The notes under the pieces are model-generated. The model had not been told where the DNA came from, did not search any database, and saw only the letters and a list, made by a program, of their open reading frames with translations. A DNA stretch of 64,000 bases from Microbotryum silenes-acaulis (taxonomy: Eukaryota; Basidiomycota; Microbotryomycetes; Microbotryales; Microbotryaceae), in contig QPFY01000001.1 in assembly GCA_003665825.1 (NCBI GenBank), positions 675,001 through 739,000 of the forward strand, read 5' to 3'. The position numbers were made by a program, and so were the translations under genes. Shown here in pieces: positions 24,066 to 35,622 of the stretch. Positions within the stretch are counted from its first letter, which is position 1. Each line of letters begins with the position of its first letter.

Positions 24066-24562
24066 CGCCGGAGCGCCAAACGTTGGCTGCGATTCGGGAG
24101 GTGGTTAAGTTGATTGGATTGACTCATCGAGATAGGAGCAGCAGAAGTATGACTGATCCGGTGTTTCGAAGTGGGCGTTCGTTTCAGACTGTCGCAAGGT
24201 GACGGATGCTCATTGTATAGTTCGTTACTTCGTATACGTAGTAGGGGGCGATTGGGCAAAGCAGAAGAATGGGCGGTATGCGCGAGCGCGACGCGTCGCC
24301 GCCATCTCCAGCGTCTCCGGAGTCGTGACGCGTCGACGTCCGGGCCAGTCCCGGCCCCAATTGTTCCGCGCGACCCGTGCCGAATCACGTGTTCGAGGTA
24401 GAGCGCCTGTACAGCTTGCAGAGGACAACAATAACTCTCGAAAAATATCCAAAAATCCGAATACACTATTTTTCGCCGACTGCGCCTTTGTTTCCAGGTT
24501 TTCCATGGAGTTGTAGTGGGAGTGAACGTCTCGGCAACTCGACATCGAGGAGGGCATACCTG

Positions 24563-24688
24563 ACCTGGGCCTAATCTGCTACCTGGGGTAGCAAGGTTGC
24601 AACCCGCCGAAATTGTGGCTTGGAAGGCGCGTGGGAGGGCGCTGCGCGCGCGCCTGTTGAGGCGTACTTTTTATGTCTGCCCGAGGTG
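24563..24688 (-). repeat. Right terminal inverted repeat, 126 bp
   Basis: Exact reverse complement of 18983-19108 over all 126 bases. The similarity stops abruptly at both ends of the repeat. Confidence 0.95.
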
Positions 24689-24696
24689 ATCCGCAA
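24689..24696 (+). repeat. Right target-site duplication of the KDZ-type transposon
   Basis: atccgcaa, identical to 18975-18982. Confidence 0.9.
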
Positions 24697-25075
24697 CCCA
24701 TGTACCTAAAATCGCTGTTTTTGTCTGTGTTGCGGGCCCGAGGGCCGCAAGTGGTGACTGTATTAGTATATTGTTGAGTCTGCCGCACCTGTCTGTGGTA
24801 TCGGCGTCCCAACCAGAAGTCATGTACGACCCTTTCTGCATTTTCTGGACCATAAAAGTCGAGCTGCAGCCCGACTACGACTTTTGTCAAATTTTGACAT
24901 GGTGGGAGACTATTGAGCAGTTTGTGTAGGATTTAATGTATAGCAAGCGCGTGGGTTTGCATGACACTTCTTCTACAGAGCTCAGGCGGCGTGGTCTCGT
25001 TGTCGTTGACGCGCGCGGCCGCGGCCGCAGGCGCGGCTACGCTGCGCGATGGCCCGGCGATCACGTGACGTATTC
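24697..25075. other. Stretch between the transposon and the Helitron fragment
   Basis: No gene seen. A palindromic gcggccgcggccgc cluster lies near 25016-25030. Whether this belongs to the Helitron remnant cannot be decided from the window. Confidence 0.4.
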
Positions 25076-25077
25076 TT

Positions 25078-26203
25078 TGCACCTCGACACCGGTTTTAGG
25101 GGCTCAACAACAACATGAGGTTCCAATCCTGCGCCTCTGCCTCCCGCCAGGCCGAGACCGACGCACCCACAACCTTCCTACGTCAAGCACGGAAATGGCG
25201 ATACTTATCTGCGATTCCGACACCAACAGGGGAGATCGTGGACCGCAAGACCTTATTCTCCAGGTGCACGGTGATCGATGTCCCGATGGTCGGCCCAAGT
25301 ATCAAATCGTTAGCTCGCTCCATCCGTCTGCAATGCCTCTCCGGTACCCACTACTCTTCCCCGCGGGGGCAGATGGCTTCCCCCCCAACATTCCTCTTTG
25401 CGGGTTCAACCAAGGTGGGCCGCCCATCGCCAGAAACCGAGAGCAGATCGGCAATGGTGTCCAATTGCGCGAGCTACTTGCCGGTCTTGGTCCGGACGAA
25501 GAAGACGAAGAGGAGGACGATGAGGATGAAGACGGCAAAGAAGGGGACGAAGAGAATGGTGATGGTGAACGTAAGCGTCTTCGGCTTTTTCTCTCGCGTT
25601 CCTTTCTGTTGAGACGCAAGCACAGACTGACATAGAATGTCCCAACATCTAGGACGAAGGCCAAGGAGAAGGGGTCGAGGTGGATCAACCCGAGTCTCGC
25701 GTTCCCAATTCTTCGCATATTACTTGCACGAAGACGATGAATACTTCTCAATCCCGCATGCCACCCAGCGTGTCTTTCTCGGGTTCCTCATCGACGGATA
25801 CTCCCAAGTCGAGACCGATCGACTCAACTATATCCGGTTTCATCAAGAAACCCTACGCCTCACCACGGCGCAAGGCATTACCGACGCTGTTGCTAACGGC
25901 TTGACCCCGGACCAGATTGGACGTTCGGTAATTTTGGGCTCAACGTTCAAGAATAGCCCACGCGAGATCACGCAGCGTTACCAAGATGCGATGGCGTGCG
26001 TCGTCAAATATGGAAAGCCTTCGCTGTTCATCACGGTGACGTGCAACCCCGAATGGCCGGAAATCAGGGCTGCACTGGGGCCGAACGACCAAGCATGCAA
26101 CCGACCGGATCTCATTGCACGACTGTTTGAAGCCAAGTTACACCGACTCTGCGACAACGTTTTTGGCAACAAGCAACGGGCAGGCTGTTTTGGCGATGAA
26201 TGA
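25078..26203 (+). pseudogene. Helitron replicase fragment (Helitron_like_N part), truncated
   Basis: Helitrons move by rolling-circle replication using a Rep-helicase protein. The frame holds the typical start of that protein: NLPTSSTEMAILI, DLILQVHGD, then SLHPSAMPLRYPLLFPAGADGF. An intron (25571-25652, gtaagc to tctag, phase kept) separates this from SQFFAYYLHEDDEY, SQVETDRLNYIRFHQETLR, SPREITQRYQDAMACV, KYGKPSLFITVTCNPEWPEI and RPDLIARLFEAKL. The frame ends just after VFGN, where the intact family continues to the Rep HxH and Tyr motifs and the helicase. Those parts are missing and no helicase motif follows. The open part has no stop within it, so truncation looks like a deletion or partial copy and not slow decay. 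Confidence 0.75.
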
Positions 26204-26637
26204 AGGATGAATGGATTTTGTTTTTTTGCTGTACTTCGTATGGTGTTTTCTTAACCTCTGCGCTGAAATCATGCAGACTGTTGATTATCCTGCTATTTGC
26301 ATTTCATCCTCCCGTTAATTCAACGGGTTCCCACTGGTTTCAGTTTCGAGACAAAGCGGATCGGCCGAGAGCCGATGTCGGCACGCTAAACTCGAGTTTC
26401 CGCATTCTATATTGCATAAATTTCGAAACGGACACTTACCAAATTAGCTAAGCACGAGTAGTTGCTGGGTTAAACTGACTTCGCGAATGAGCTGGGTTCG
26501 GACAACATCATTCAAGCCGAGACGGGCTAGGAAGGGCTAGGCGCGAATAGGCGCGAATCGGTTGCTTTCGCCGCCAGTCGCTCTCTTCGCAAACCCCACC
26601 CCTCGTCTCTTTCACGTCGAACGCCGGCGGATGCAAG
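26204..26637. other. Intergenic, no gene seen
   Basis: AT-richer tail after the Helitron fragment. It contains the paired words gggctagg and aggcgcgaat, each twice, at about 26523-26560. No coding sequence supported. Confidence 0.45.
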
Positions 26638-28625
26638 TTGCCGATGTCAGCTTTTGTGGGAAAATGTCGACGTGCCGTTGAAATCGGCCCCTGGACTTCA
26701 ACCTGGGTCACCTCGACCGTCCTCCAACAACGTAGTCTCCACCTCCGAGAAGCAGCGGCGGTGTCACTTTATGGAGCATCTCTCGCCCGGAGCTATGCTA
26801 CACGATCAACGAAACAAACCCTCAAGCCATCGGTCAAGCCAGAACCCTCAAAAGGCTCGCCCAGTCTGGGCACTTCGTCGTCTCGTCCAACTGCGAAGCT
26901 TGGGTCAGTGAGAGCTGGCTCACGATCTAGTCGGAGCGGGGCATCTGCAAGCACAATAGGGGGCAAGATCCGAAGCAAGTACAGTGCCGTTCCCCCATCC
27001 ACTATCCATGGGTCTTGAACCGCATCACTGACGCTCGGGAATGCCTTTGTCCCTTCCCTTCCACTGCGTCTACTCTCAGCAGCTGTCCCGTTCCAACGAA
27101 TCCCACTGGAGGCCATCCAAGTCGCCACCTTGGCCGCCCATGGCGCGAAGGGATATTTCTCGTTCTTCCGGCTGCTGTTCGTTCAAATATTGGCCAAGAT
27201 CATCGGGACCAAGTGGGCTCCTGGCACAGGTTTGCGGCTCGAGTCCTTTTCGGCTCTTTTGGTGCCGGTGTGGAGACTCGATTTAGCCGTCAGAGGAATG
27301 TCCAGGATCTCGAACGGCAGGAGAACTGGCTACGACGAGAACGTATTTCATGGTCAGTCCTTGAATGAGAACGCAACTCATGCTTGTGTGCTGTAGGTGT
27401 GTGTTCCGTGCTCACAATGCTTCCCAGAACTCTGCTGAGCAGTGTCGGCTATCAATAATCAGGTTCCGGGACATGCTCAAACCCCACTGGATCGATTGGC
27501 CATCACAACTCGAACGTTGAAGAGCGGATCCCAAGATGAGGGATGGGATACTGAACCTGTCCCTTATTCAGTCGAGGAACACGGCGGCCCCACCGTCACG
27601 GTCCGAGACCCGTCGTCAGGAAACGTCTCAGTGAAAACCTGGCCCACCTCCTTGACGGTCATTCCTTTCACGCATCACCCCCTCAACATGTTGGCCAAGT
27701 TGGCGGCTCTTCCAAGCACAACGGAGAGCCGACATGGTGTGAGCGTTGGTAGGTCCTTATCGAGAGCTCATCTCATGCTGACGATATGGGGTCGACTGAC
27801 CTATGCCAGATTCTTTCACGAACTCCTCGCGGCTTGATCGCAGACACTTCCAAGTTGAAGTCGCTCATCTTCACCGCGTACCCACTTTACCTGCCTATCT
27901 ATCAAGCCGAATACGCCATCACCAGCGATCGTCGGGAAACGGACCGCATCACGACCGTCGTCTTTGGCGGCACAACATCTGGGCGTGGCTCACACTCGGC
28001 TTACTGCTCCTGGCTACCCGAACGATCTTGGAATCCGGCCCGCAACGGTACCGCGCCAGTGACCAAAACCGCACCGATGCCCTTCACCGAGAATATGGAC
28101 ACCAAGGTCTTGACGTCCATGTGGAGACGATTCAACGATTGGCTCTTGAGTTTCGAACGACGTGCGTTCGGCGAACCCCCGCCTTTCGAGCTCGTCGACC
28201 CGATTTATAATTGGGGTGAACAGGTCGGTAAGAACCCGAGGGCGAGAGGGAAGTGGGATGAACCGATGGATGTGTTTCGTTATGTTGAGGCAAAGTGCGA
28301 ATTGGACGTCTTGGAGGCTTCGCTGCGTGAGATCGAGAGGGTTTGGGTCATGGGCTGTGCGGAGCATTTGAGGGGTACGGACCGAGGGAAGAAAAAGCTC
28401 GAGGCTGATCAAGAGATGCGACAGAAGCTGGTCAAGATCAAGGAGGAGATTGACGAACAAAAGAGGGTATGTGCTGTTCCTTTAGGTGATACTGCGAACT
28501 TGGACTAATGCCCTCTTATGCTTCCGCTTGACTCGCCGCAGAGAGTCAGGATCTTGAAGCTGGATTGGCTCGAGGATGTCGAGCAAGATCTTCAACGAAG
28601 AACGAGCGTCGGTCGTGGTCGCTGA
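26638..28625 (+). CDS. Conserved-looking protein of unknown function, possibly mitochondrial
   Basis: Not recognised. The proposed first exon has a basic, Ser/Leu-rich segment (LYGASLARSYATRSTK) typical of mitochondrial targeting sequences. Later exons encode FVPSLPLRLLSAAVPF, a hydrophobic helical stretch (YFSFFRLLFVQILAKIIG), a polar region, TPLNMLAKL-like sequence, and LIFTAYPLYLPIYQAEY. The C terminus has a basic helical region (KEEIDEQKR) continuing over an intron (gtatgt to cgcag) to RVRILKLDWLEDVEQDL and the stop. The chain of exons is supported by frame continuity for the last two introns and is weaker before 27480. The hydrophobic segments could be one or two membrane passes. I do not assign a function. 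Confidence 0.55.
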
Positions 28626-28933
28626 CCTTCGAGAGAGTGGGAGCATGTTTGGGCGATCGATCTTCTGTGTTATAGCATCATGAAATCCATATACGCGATT
28701 TTCGGCTATGATTGATTAGACGGGCACGAAGAAGGGACGGGTCTGCTGAGATCGCTTGCAAAGAGGAGGCCCGAGCTTGGATGGACTAGGGTGGACTTGT
28801 GAGACCGATTGAACGTCAAGTTCGCGCTGATCAGTCGAAGCTCTTGCTCTTGTACTCCCTTCGCCCAGACAGCAAGTATTCATCACCTTGGTTTTAGCGA
28901 AGATCGTCAGAAGAGCCCTTCGGATACCCCAAC

Positions 28934-30254
28934 ATGACAGGTCAGTCGATTTCCCACCTTATACACGCTTCGCAGCTCGACTGACTCCTCTTCGATCTTC
29001 CCCCGCGACCTGCTCTGGAATAGATTACGCGGAGGAACGACGGTCCGAAGTCGAGGTGTTGGAGAGTATTTTTTCTGATGAGCTCACAAGTAAGTGTCTA
29101 CAATGGCTACCCGAGCAGCTCTGGCTGAAGAGCGAGGGGGGCTGACGACCCTCATGCTGCTCTCGATGTCACAGTAATATCGGATGACAAGCTTGCACTC
29201 AAGGTTGAGCCGGAGGAACAATCGCCTTCTGAACCATGCAAGTTCCTACTCCCACTACGACCAAGACCACTACTCCAGGGGAGGCTCCAGCTGACCTAGA
29301 TCCTCCACCCCCACCCTACCAACTCTTGCTGGCTCGAACAACCGCTGCGGACCATCTTCAAACACGATACTTCGGGCCCCGCAAACAGACGTCCTCTCCC
29401 TCCTCATCACATACACGCCAACATACCCGGACGAGATCCCTCTCATCGAGGTCGAAGCGATCGAAGGCGAGATCTCGGATGAAGAGAATTCGACTCTCGT
29501 CACGGGGTTACAGTCCGCTGCTGAGGACAATTTGGGGATGGTTCGTCGTTGGTTGCACAATCTGTAACGCTGGAGCTACTCTGACCGAGTCCATTTCAAC
29601 ATCAGGCAATGGTGTACACTCTAGCATCGTATTTAAAGGATTCGTTGGCCGAGCTGGTCCGACAGCGGAAAGTGAGGATCGCAAAAGAGGAAGCCGAGCG
29701 GCACGAGAAGGAAGAAGAGGTGAGCGACGATCAGAAAGCAAGCTCATCACTGGCCTGGAGTAGGTGTTGATGCGACTCCCATCTCCTCGACCCCGACCAT
29801 GCGCGATCAGGCCGCGACACGGAAAATGCAAGGCACCAAAGTCACGCACGAGTCGTTCGCGCAGTGGAGGCTCAAATTCGAGAAGGAGATGGCCGATGCG
29901 TCGGCCAAGGAGGAACAGGAACGACTGAAGGCCTTGCCACCAAAAGAGAGAGAAGAGGCCAAGAAGTTTAGGTCCAAATTGAGTGGTCAGTCGGGAGAGT
30001 CGGGAGTCGGGCGACGTGCTGCTGCGATCCTGCGGTGAAGCTGACGATCTGTACCATCATGGCGACCAGGTCGACAACTGTTCGAAAAGGGTGATCCATC
30101 CCTCGTCACATCGGACAGTGGATTCGAAGACGAAGATGGCGTCGAGGTCGATACGTCCTTGTACGAAAGGACCGAGAGGCTCAACCTCACGGATGAGGAG
30201 GATGAGGAGGATCGTCTTGGACCGAGGTTGGGCGAATTGAGTGATTCAGATTGA
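28934..30254 (+). CDS. GIR2: RWD-domain protein Gir2 (RWDD1/DFRP2 family)
   Basis: Gir2 binds the GTPase Rbg2 and the stress regulator Gcn1 in the cytosol. The N terminus carries an RWD domain: DYAEERRSEVEVLESIF, ELTIISDDKLALKVEPEE, and TYTPTYPDEIPLIEVEAI with the YPxxxP signature. Then comes a charged coiled region (VRQRKVRIAKEEAERHEKE), KMQGTKVTHESFAQWRLKF, SGRQLFEKGD, and an acidic C terminus ending LSDSD. This order is that of RWDD1/Gir2. The first exon is only seven bases (28934-28940), followed by a gtcagt intron to 29023. Later introns all keep the frame. Confidence 0.88.
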
Positions 30255-30664
30255 GGTATAGATGGCGCTGTATTTTAGCTTTTGCAATGCCATGGCTTCC
30301 TCGTGATCAAATGATACGGGTCGATCGATTTAGGACTGCCCGCCGAGTGGCGACTGCGAAGATACTCGTGAAGATACGACATGGCAGAATTGGTGCTTGA
30401 AAAATGATGATGTTATTGAGTAGCAACCCGCGGTATAAGGGAGGGAAGCATCAGTTGGCCCTTTCGGCCCAATGTGGCTTACCAGCGCGCGCTATGAGTC
30501 AAATCCTCGAGTCCAGCTGCCAGGTCCTGCCCCGGGTCAAAATGTGCGCCGCGGCCAAGACGACGACCAGCTGGAGCCTCCCCTTTCCCCACTTTTGTCA
30601 TCTCATTCCACACTCCGAACAAACACGCCGCTTTAAGACTCAACCCCTCGACCCCGCTCTGGCC
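30255..30664. other. Promoter region of ILV2, no gene seen
   Basis: The stretch between the GIR2 stop and the ILV2 start holds an open frame that reads into ILV2 but has no targeting or domain features before the chosen Met. Confidence 0.5.
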
Positions 30665-33282
30665 ATGTTGAGACAGACCTTGACACGACGCGTCGCCTCG
30701 GCGTTGCCCTCGTCGACTAGTGCTGCGTCGACGTCCATGTCGGTGCGAGCTACGGTAGCGCGGAGGAGCCAGACCGTTCGCGCGTTGGCCACTGCATCCG
30801 CCAAAACCGAAGCTCAGGTCGAGACGTGAGTAAACTGTTCGACTCTACAATTCTACGGTTCACTCAGTCCAGGTTGCCTATACGTATGGGACGTCGCGAG
30901 GGAAGGAGGGAGGGCCACATCTTGTGCCAGTGGCGTAGCGCGTTCGGCGGTCGAGGCTTTTCCTGGCCCACTCCCCAGAACACCATTCGCACATTGGCGT
31001 ACGGATGCCGACCTGTTGCATCGGTCAAACCAACGCGAACTGGAAATTCTGGAAAGGGAAGATGTACGATGACTTTGGCGGGAACTCACACACCAAACCG
31101 ACTCCGAGCGTTCCGCCAGCCTAGCCCATTCACACGCCAAGAACGAGCTTCGATAGCAGACTGCTTGCTGATCACCTCCGCTTTCCCTGATCCACAGACG
31201 AGCGCAACCGGCACCGACATTTCAACAACCGCCACCCCCCGGTGTATCGACACCTGGACCCCAATCACCCCTCGACCGACCTTTCTCCCCCAATGACCTC
31301 GATCGATCCTTCATCGGACTCTCCGGCGGTCAGATCTTCCACGAGATGATGCTCCGGCACGGCGTCGAAAAGGTGTTTGGCTACCCCGGTGGTGCCATCC
31401 TGCCCGTATTCGATGCCATCTACGACTCTCCTCACTTTGATTTCATTCTCCCTCGACACGAGCAAGGCGCCGGTCACATGGCCGAAGGTTACGCCCGTGT
31501 CAGTGGCAAGCCCGGTGTCGTGCTCGTCACATCCGGCCCCGGAGCGACGAACGTCATCACACCAATGCAGGACGCTCTCTCCGACGGGACCCCCCTTGTT
31601 GTCTTTTGCGGCCAAGTTGCCACTTCGGCGATCGGCTCGGATGCTTTCCAAGAAGCCGATGTGGTCGGTATCTCGCGATCGTGCACAAAATGGAACGTCA
31701 TGGTCAAGGATATTGCCGAACTGCCCCGAAGGATCAACGAGGCCTTCAAGATCGCTACCTCGGGTCGACCGGGCCCTGTACTCGTCGATTTGCCCAAGGA
31801 CGTGACCGCGAGCATCCTCCGCAAGGCGATTCCGCACAAGTTCACTCACCCCGAGTTGGTCGAGTCCGGTTTGCCCTCGCGCCAGCGCGCCCACTCGGCG
31901 ACGTCCCAAGTCGGTGGCGAGTCGACCCCCATCTCGGATGCGCTCATCCAACAGGCCGCTACGCTCATCTCCAATGCCAAGAGACCCCTCATCTACGCCG
32001 GTCAGGGCATGCTCTCGACACCTGAGGGTCCCGAGTTGTTGCGCCGTCTGTCGGCCGAGGGCAACATCCCCGTCACGACGACCTTGATGGGTCTCGGTGC
32101 GTTCGATGAGAACAACGAGACGCACAGTCTGCACATGCTCGGTATGCACGGTTCGGCCTACGCCAACTTGGCGATGCAAAGCGCCGACGTCGTCATTGCC
32201 CTCGGAGCTCGATTCGATGATCGTGTCACGGGCAAGATTGACACATTCGCCCCGACCGCCAAGGCAGCCGCTGCGCAGGGTCGAGGTGGTATCATCCACT
32301 TTGAGATCCAGCCCAAGAACGTCAACAAGGTCATCAACGCCAACGTCGCCATTACCGGTGATGTGCTCGACTCGCTGAACGCCCTGTTGCCCCTCCTCCC
32401 CGAGAAGCCGCTCGAGCGCAAGGAGTGGTTCGACCAAATCGCCGAGTGGAAGCGGGATTATCCCTTCACGTACATGCCGTCCAAGAAGGGCGAGTTGATG
32501 AAGCCGCAAGAGGTCGTCGAGGCGTTGAATGACTGGTGCGAGGCCCATGGCAAGGAGGACGTCATTGTCGCAACCGGTGTTGGACAACATCAGATGTGGG
32601 CCTGCCAGCACTACCGATGGACTCAGCCGCGCAGCTGGGTCTCGTCCGGTGGTTTGGGAACGATGGGTTACGGCTTGCCCTCGGCGATCGGTGCCAAGGT
32701 CGCCGCACCGAAGAAGAAGGTCGTTGACATCGATGGTGATGCTTCGTTCTCAATGACGGCGATGGAGTTGGCCACGGCCTCGGCGTACAACATTGGTGTT
32801 AAGGTGTTGGTGCTCAACAACGAGTTCCAAGGAATGGTCTTGCAATGGCAGGGTGAGTTGTCGCGAGCCCTGGAGACGTCGGAGATGGCGTCCTCAGCAA
32901 TACTGATCGTTGGAGTTCGTTGCCCACAGATCTGTTCTACGAAAAGCGATATGCGCACACGCAGATGATCAACCCGGACTTCTGCAAGCTCGCCGAGTCG
33001 ATGCGCGTCAAGTCCATCTTCTGCGACAACATTGAGGACCTTCCGGCCAAGATGAAGGAGTTTATGGAGTACGACAACGACAAGCCCGTTCTCTTTGAGG
33101 CTCGCGTCGTCAAGAACGAGCATGTGTACCCGATGGTCGTTGCTGGGCGGGCTTTGCACGAGATGGTCACTCACCCTAGCTTGGTCAGTACTTGTTTGAC
33201 CCAGGGGGTTCACTGTCTTATTGTGATACTCACCTTCGAGTCAATGCTCCATCGACAGAAACCCCTCCCCAAGCTTCAATAA
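30665..33282 (+). CDS. ILV2: Acetolactate synthase, catalytic subunit
   Basis: This thiamine-diphosphate enzyme condenses pyruvate to acetolactate, or with 2-oxobutyrate to acetohydroxybutyrate, in mitochondrial valine, leucine and isoleucine synthesis. The first exon encodes an Arg/Ser/Ala-rich mitochondrial presequence (MLRQTLTRRVASALPS). The core has FGYPGGAILPVFDA, LPRHEQGAGHMAEGYAR with the catalytic Glu, SGPGATN, and QEADVVG. It also has the FAD/TPP-region KVAAP and GDASFSMT plus VLNNEFQGMVLQWQ for thiamine diphosphate and metal binding. Three introns: 30826-31197 (372 bases, long for this window), 32853-32929, and about 33184-33258. All keep the frame, and the end is HPSL then KPLPKLQ. 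Length fits the family. Confidence 0.95.
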
Positions 33283-33867
33283 GCGGCTCCTCGGGGTTCT
33301 CAACCTCGAACCAATTTTACTCGCTCTGGTTGGAACCATGTCTTTCTCGATGCTTATCTCTTCTGTAAGAGTTCTCCTCGCGGTGTCTGTGTGTTTCTTC
33401 CTCTCCTGAGGGATGTCTCGGATGTATTGTAAAGTGCGTATGCGTTTATTTTCACGATCGCAAAGCTGCCATGGAAGATATGACGTCACGTGACGACTTT
33501 TCCCGTCGCTATCTGAGTAGTCAATCCCGTCGGAAAGACGCTTGTCTAGGTAGTGGAAAATTTCGAGTTTCGTACGAAAGCAATGAACCTCTCCGAACGA
33601 CATGGTTGGTCTCCCAGCCCCTTGCTTTGCAGAGACCATTCCACACCGGGCGATCCCCGAGACCTCGCAAGCCAAACCGGCGCCCGGGCCAGCGCTGCCC
33701 GGTTATTTGACCGCACCGGAGCGCGTGACCTCGTGCGACCGAATTTCGATCGGCGTGCGTGCGGGCTCTTCCTCGCACCTCCGAGATATTTTTAATTCTC
33801 TCTTTCCTCTGGCTCATTTCTTCTTATCCGTGGCTCTCGTATCTTTTGGACCAGCAAGAAGCAAACC
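33283..33867. other. Intergenic, no gene seen
   Basis: Downstream of ILV2 and upstream of the hydrolase. A gacgtcacgtgacg palindrome (about 33481-33495) contains a CACGTG E-box core, a possible bHLH-factor site. Otherwise only short frames. Confidence 0.45.
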
Positions 33868-35622
33868 ATGTCCACCTCTTCAGCTCAATACCCACCTTTC
33901 GCGGTGTCGTTGTTCCAAAGGCACGATGGGTATTCGTTTGGGTACAAGGTGCTCGGACGGGAACACTTGGGAGCCAAGACGTCGTTGGTGTTGGTGCAAG
34001 GGTCAGTGGACATCATTGACCCGGCTCCAGTTGAATTCATAGACTAATGAGCGGCTTGCGGTTTCAGTCTGAGCGCAGTAGGCCTTGTCGATTGGTTACC
34101 ACTCGCTCAACACCTGGGCAATACCCGACCCGGTACGCTCTAGCGCTCTAGCGCTCTAGCTCTAGCTCTTGCCCATCAAGCTCATTAGACACTCCTAATT
34201 AATCGGGGGTCACTGCCCTCCTTTTTTCCTCGCTCTCTCCTCTACATAGTACTTATCTTTGATAACCGTGGAATGGGATCGTCGAAGATTGGACAGGGGC
34301 ACGACGCGGATGCGTTTAGTATTAGGGATATGGGCATGGACGTCATCTCCATCGTCAAGGTACGAACGGTTTGAAGTGGGGAACCAGCTCGGCCCCCACA
34401 CGGCGAGCGCTTGGCATTAGATTTCACATGCGTACGCTGGCAGTGAACTCATCTGTGCCATCCTCCGAATGATACACCTCTGCAGAGATTGGGCTGGAAG
34501 GAGATCGACCTCTTGGGCTTCAGCATGGGAGGCATGATCGCGCAAGCTATCCTGGTCGAAGACAAGATTCATCGTTCCTTCAAGATTCGACACGCCCTGT
34601 TGTTCGCAACGTCTGCGTATGTCCAGCTTGGGATTCGTGTCTTTAGATGAAGGAGGTACTCATAGTGCGAGTTTGCGTTTGCCGTGTGCAGAAAAGCAGC
34701 CCATTCGGACTTGCTCGCGGCGATGCCGAAACCGACCGAGAAAAAGTTGACGCTTGATGAGAAGAAGGAGTTGATCAGGCCCTTCATCAGGGCAAGCAAC
34801 CAGCTCAAGTATGCACACTGAGCGATTTAAGAAACTGAGCCGCCGCTTTGTCCTGCGTCTTTGTTTTGTTGTCAGGTCAACTACGATCCGAAATTTGTGG
34901 CCAGCCCGAGGGTGAATCGTACACGGGGTAGGAGGGCGGCTGTCTGTAGCAGCCATAGACACTGAATCAGACTTCTCCTATGTGCAGAATCATGACCTTC
35001 TAGAACGACGCACAATAGAATCAGTCATGACCCGACGGCCGGCAAGAACAATTGGTGCGTCAACCTTCAAGGCAACGCCACCAGCGAGTCAAAATCCTGC
35101 TCCTAGATTTCGTTACTAATATTTACGGCCGTTCGCTTGCGAGTCTCACAGCTCACCAAATGCAAGCAGTGAGTCTTGGTTTACTCAAGGTACTGCAGGA
35201 AGCCGGAACAGCTTCCCTGACCTCTTTCCTCGTCTCACCTCCCAGATCGCGAAATACGACGTGCGGAAACAAATCCCTTCGATCCCGACCTCGACTCCTG
35301 TACTCGTCGTCCACGGGAAGGAGGATCGATCTGTCTACTTCACTGAACTCGATTATATCCTGAGAGGTATTAAGCATGCCCAAGTCGCGAGGTTCGGTGG
35401 GATGGGGCATTCGTACGTTGTGAGAGCAGGAATTCTTTTCTTCCTCCCTGCGGCTGACCTGACCCCGTCGACTCCCCTTGGCTATCGACGCACCACAGAT
35501 GGGCCGATTATTACACCCCGCAATTCTGGACCGAGTTCATCTCGGCGTTCTGTGATGATCAGCCGATCGATGGGTTCGTCAAGGTTGGTGAACATGGGAT
35601 GGCGAATGCGGCGAAGCTGTGA
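33868..35622 (+). CDS. Alpha/beta-hydrolase-fold protein
   Basis: A hydrolase of unknown substrate. The sequence shows the order expected of the fold. A first strand region (SLVLVQGLSAVG) is followed by a conserved FDNRGMGSS. The nucleophile elbow is LLGFSMGGMIAQA with Ser as nucleophile, a candidate acid Asp lies in VLVVHGKEDRSVYF, and a candidate His in FGGMGHS near the C terminus. It then ends FVKVGEHGMANAAKL. Introns are numerous; one near 34130-34250 holds a run of ctctagcg repeats. The residues of the triad are inferred from position, not tested. No signal peptide; probably cytosolic. Confidence 0.75.
34137..34168. repeat. Short tandem ctctag(cg) repeats inside an intron
   Basis: Units of gctctagc repeat about four times within a hydrolase intron. 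Confidence 0.7.

Larger units (their letters stand above)
18983..24688 (+). mobile_element. KDZ-type DNA transposon, 5706 bp, with perfect terminal repeats
   Basis: The element is delimited by two 126-bp terminal inverted repeats, identical base for base (18983-19108 and 24563-24688), and by an identical 8-bp duplication of atccgcaa outside them. Inside are a plus-strand broken transposase with KDZ signatures (about 19483-21128), about 1.9 kb without a recognised gene, and a minus-strand second gene (about 24065-23002). Eight-base target duplications fit the Zisupton/KDZ and hAT groups. Perfect repeats and duplication argue for recent insertion, while the transposase frame is disrupted. This copy was therefore probably moved by a transposase made elsewhere in the genome. 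The borders are directly visible; the KDZ assignment rests on recalled motifs. Confidence 0.85.

Noticed and set aside
18983..24688. hAT transposon as the family of the 5.7-kb element
   Set aside because: The 8-bp target duplication would also fit, but the protein boxes (DGNFQQTREKN, HAYAHIWSCQ, DGEGCER) fit KDZ and no hAT dimerisation domain was seen.
25195..25635. An independent acidic protein gene
   Set aside because: It is the first exon of the Helitron replicase fragment; a phase-consistent intron joins it to the next exon.
31265..32611. 448-residue open frame on the minus strand
   Set aside because: It lies fully antisense to ILV2 and reflects the codon bias of that gene; no domain or independent start context.
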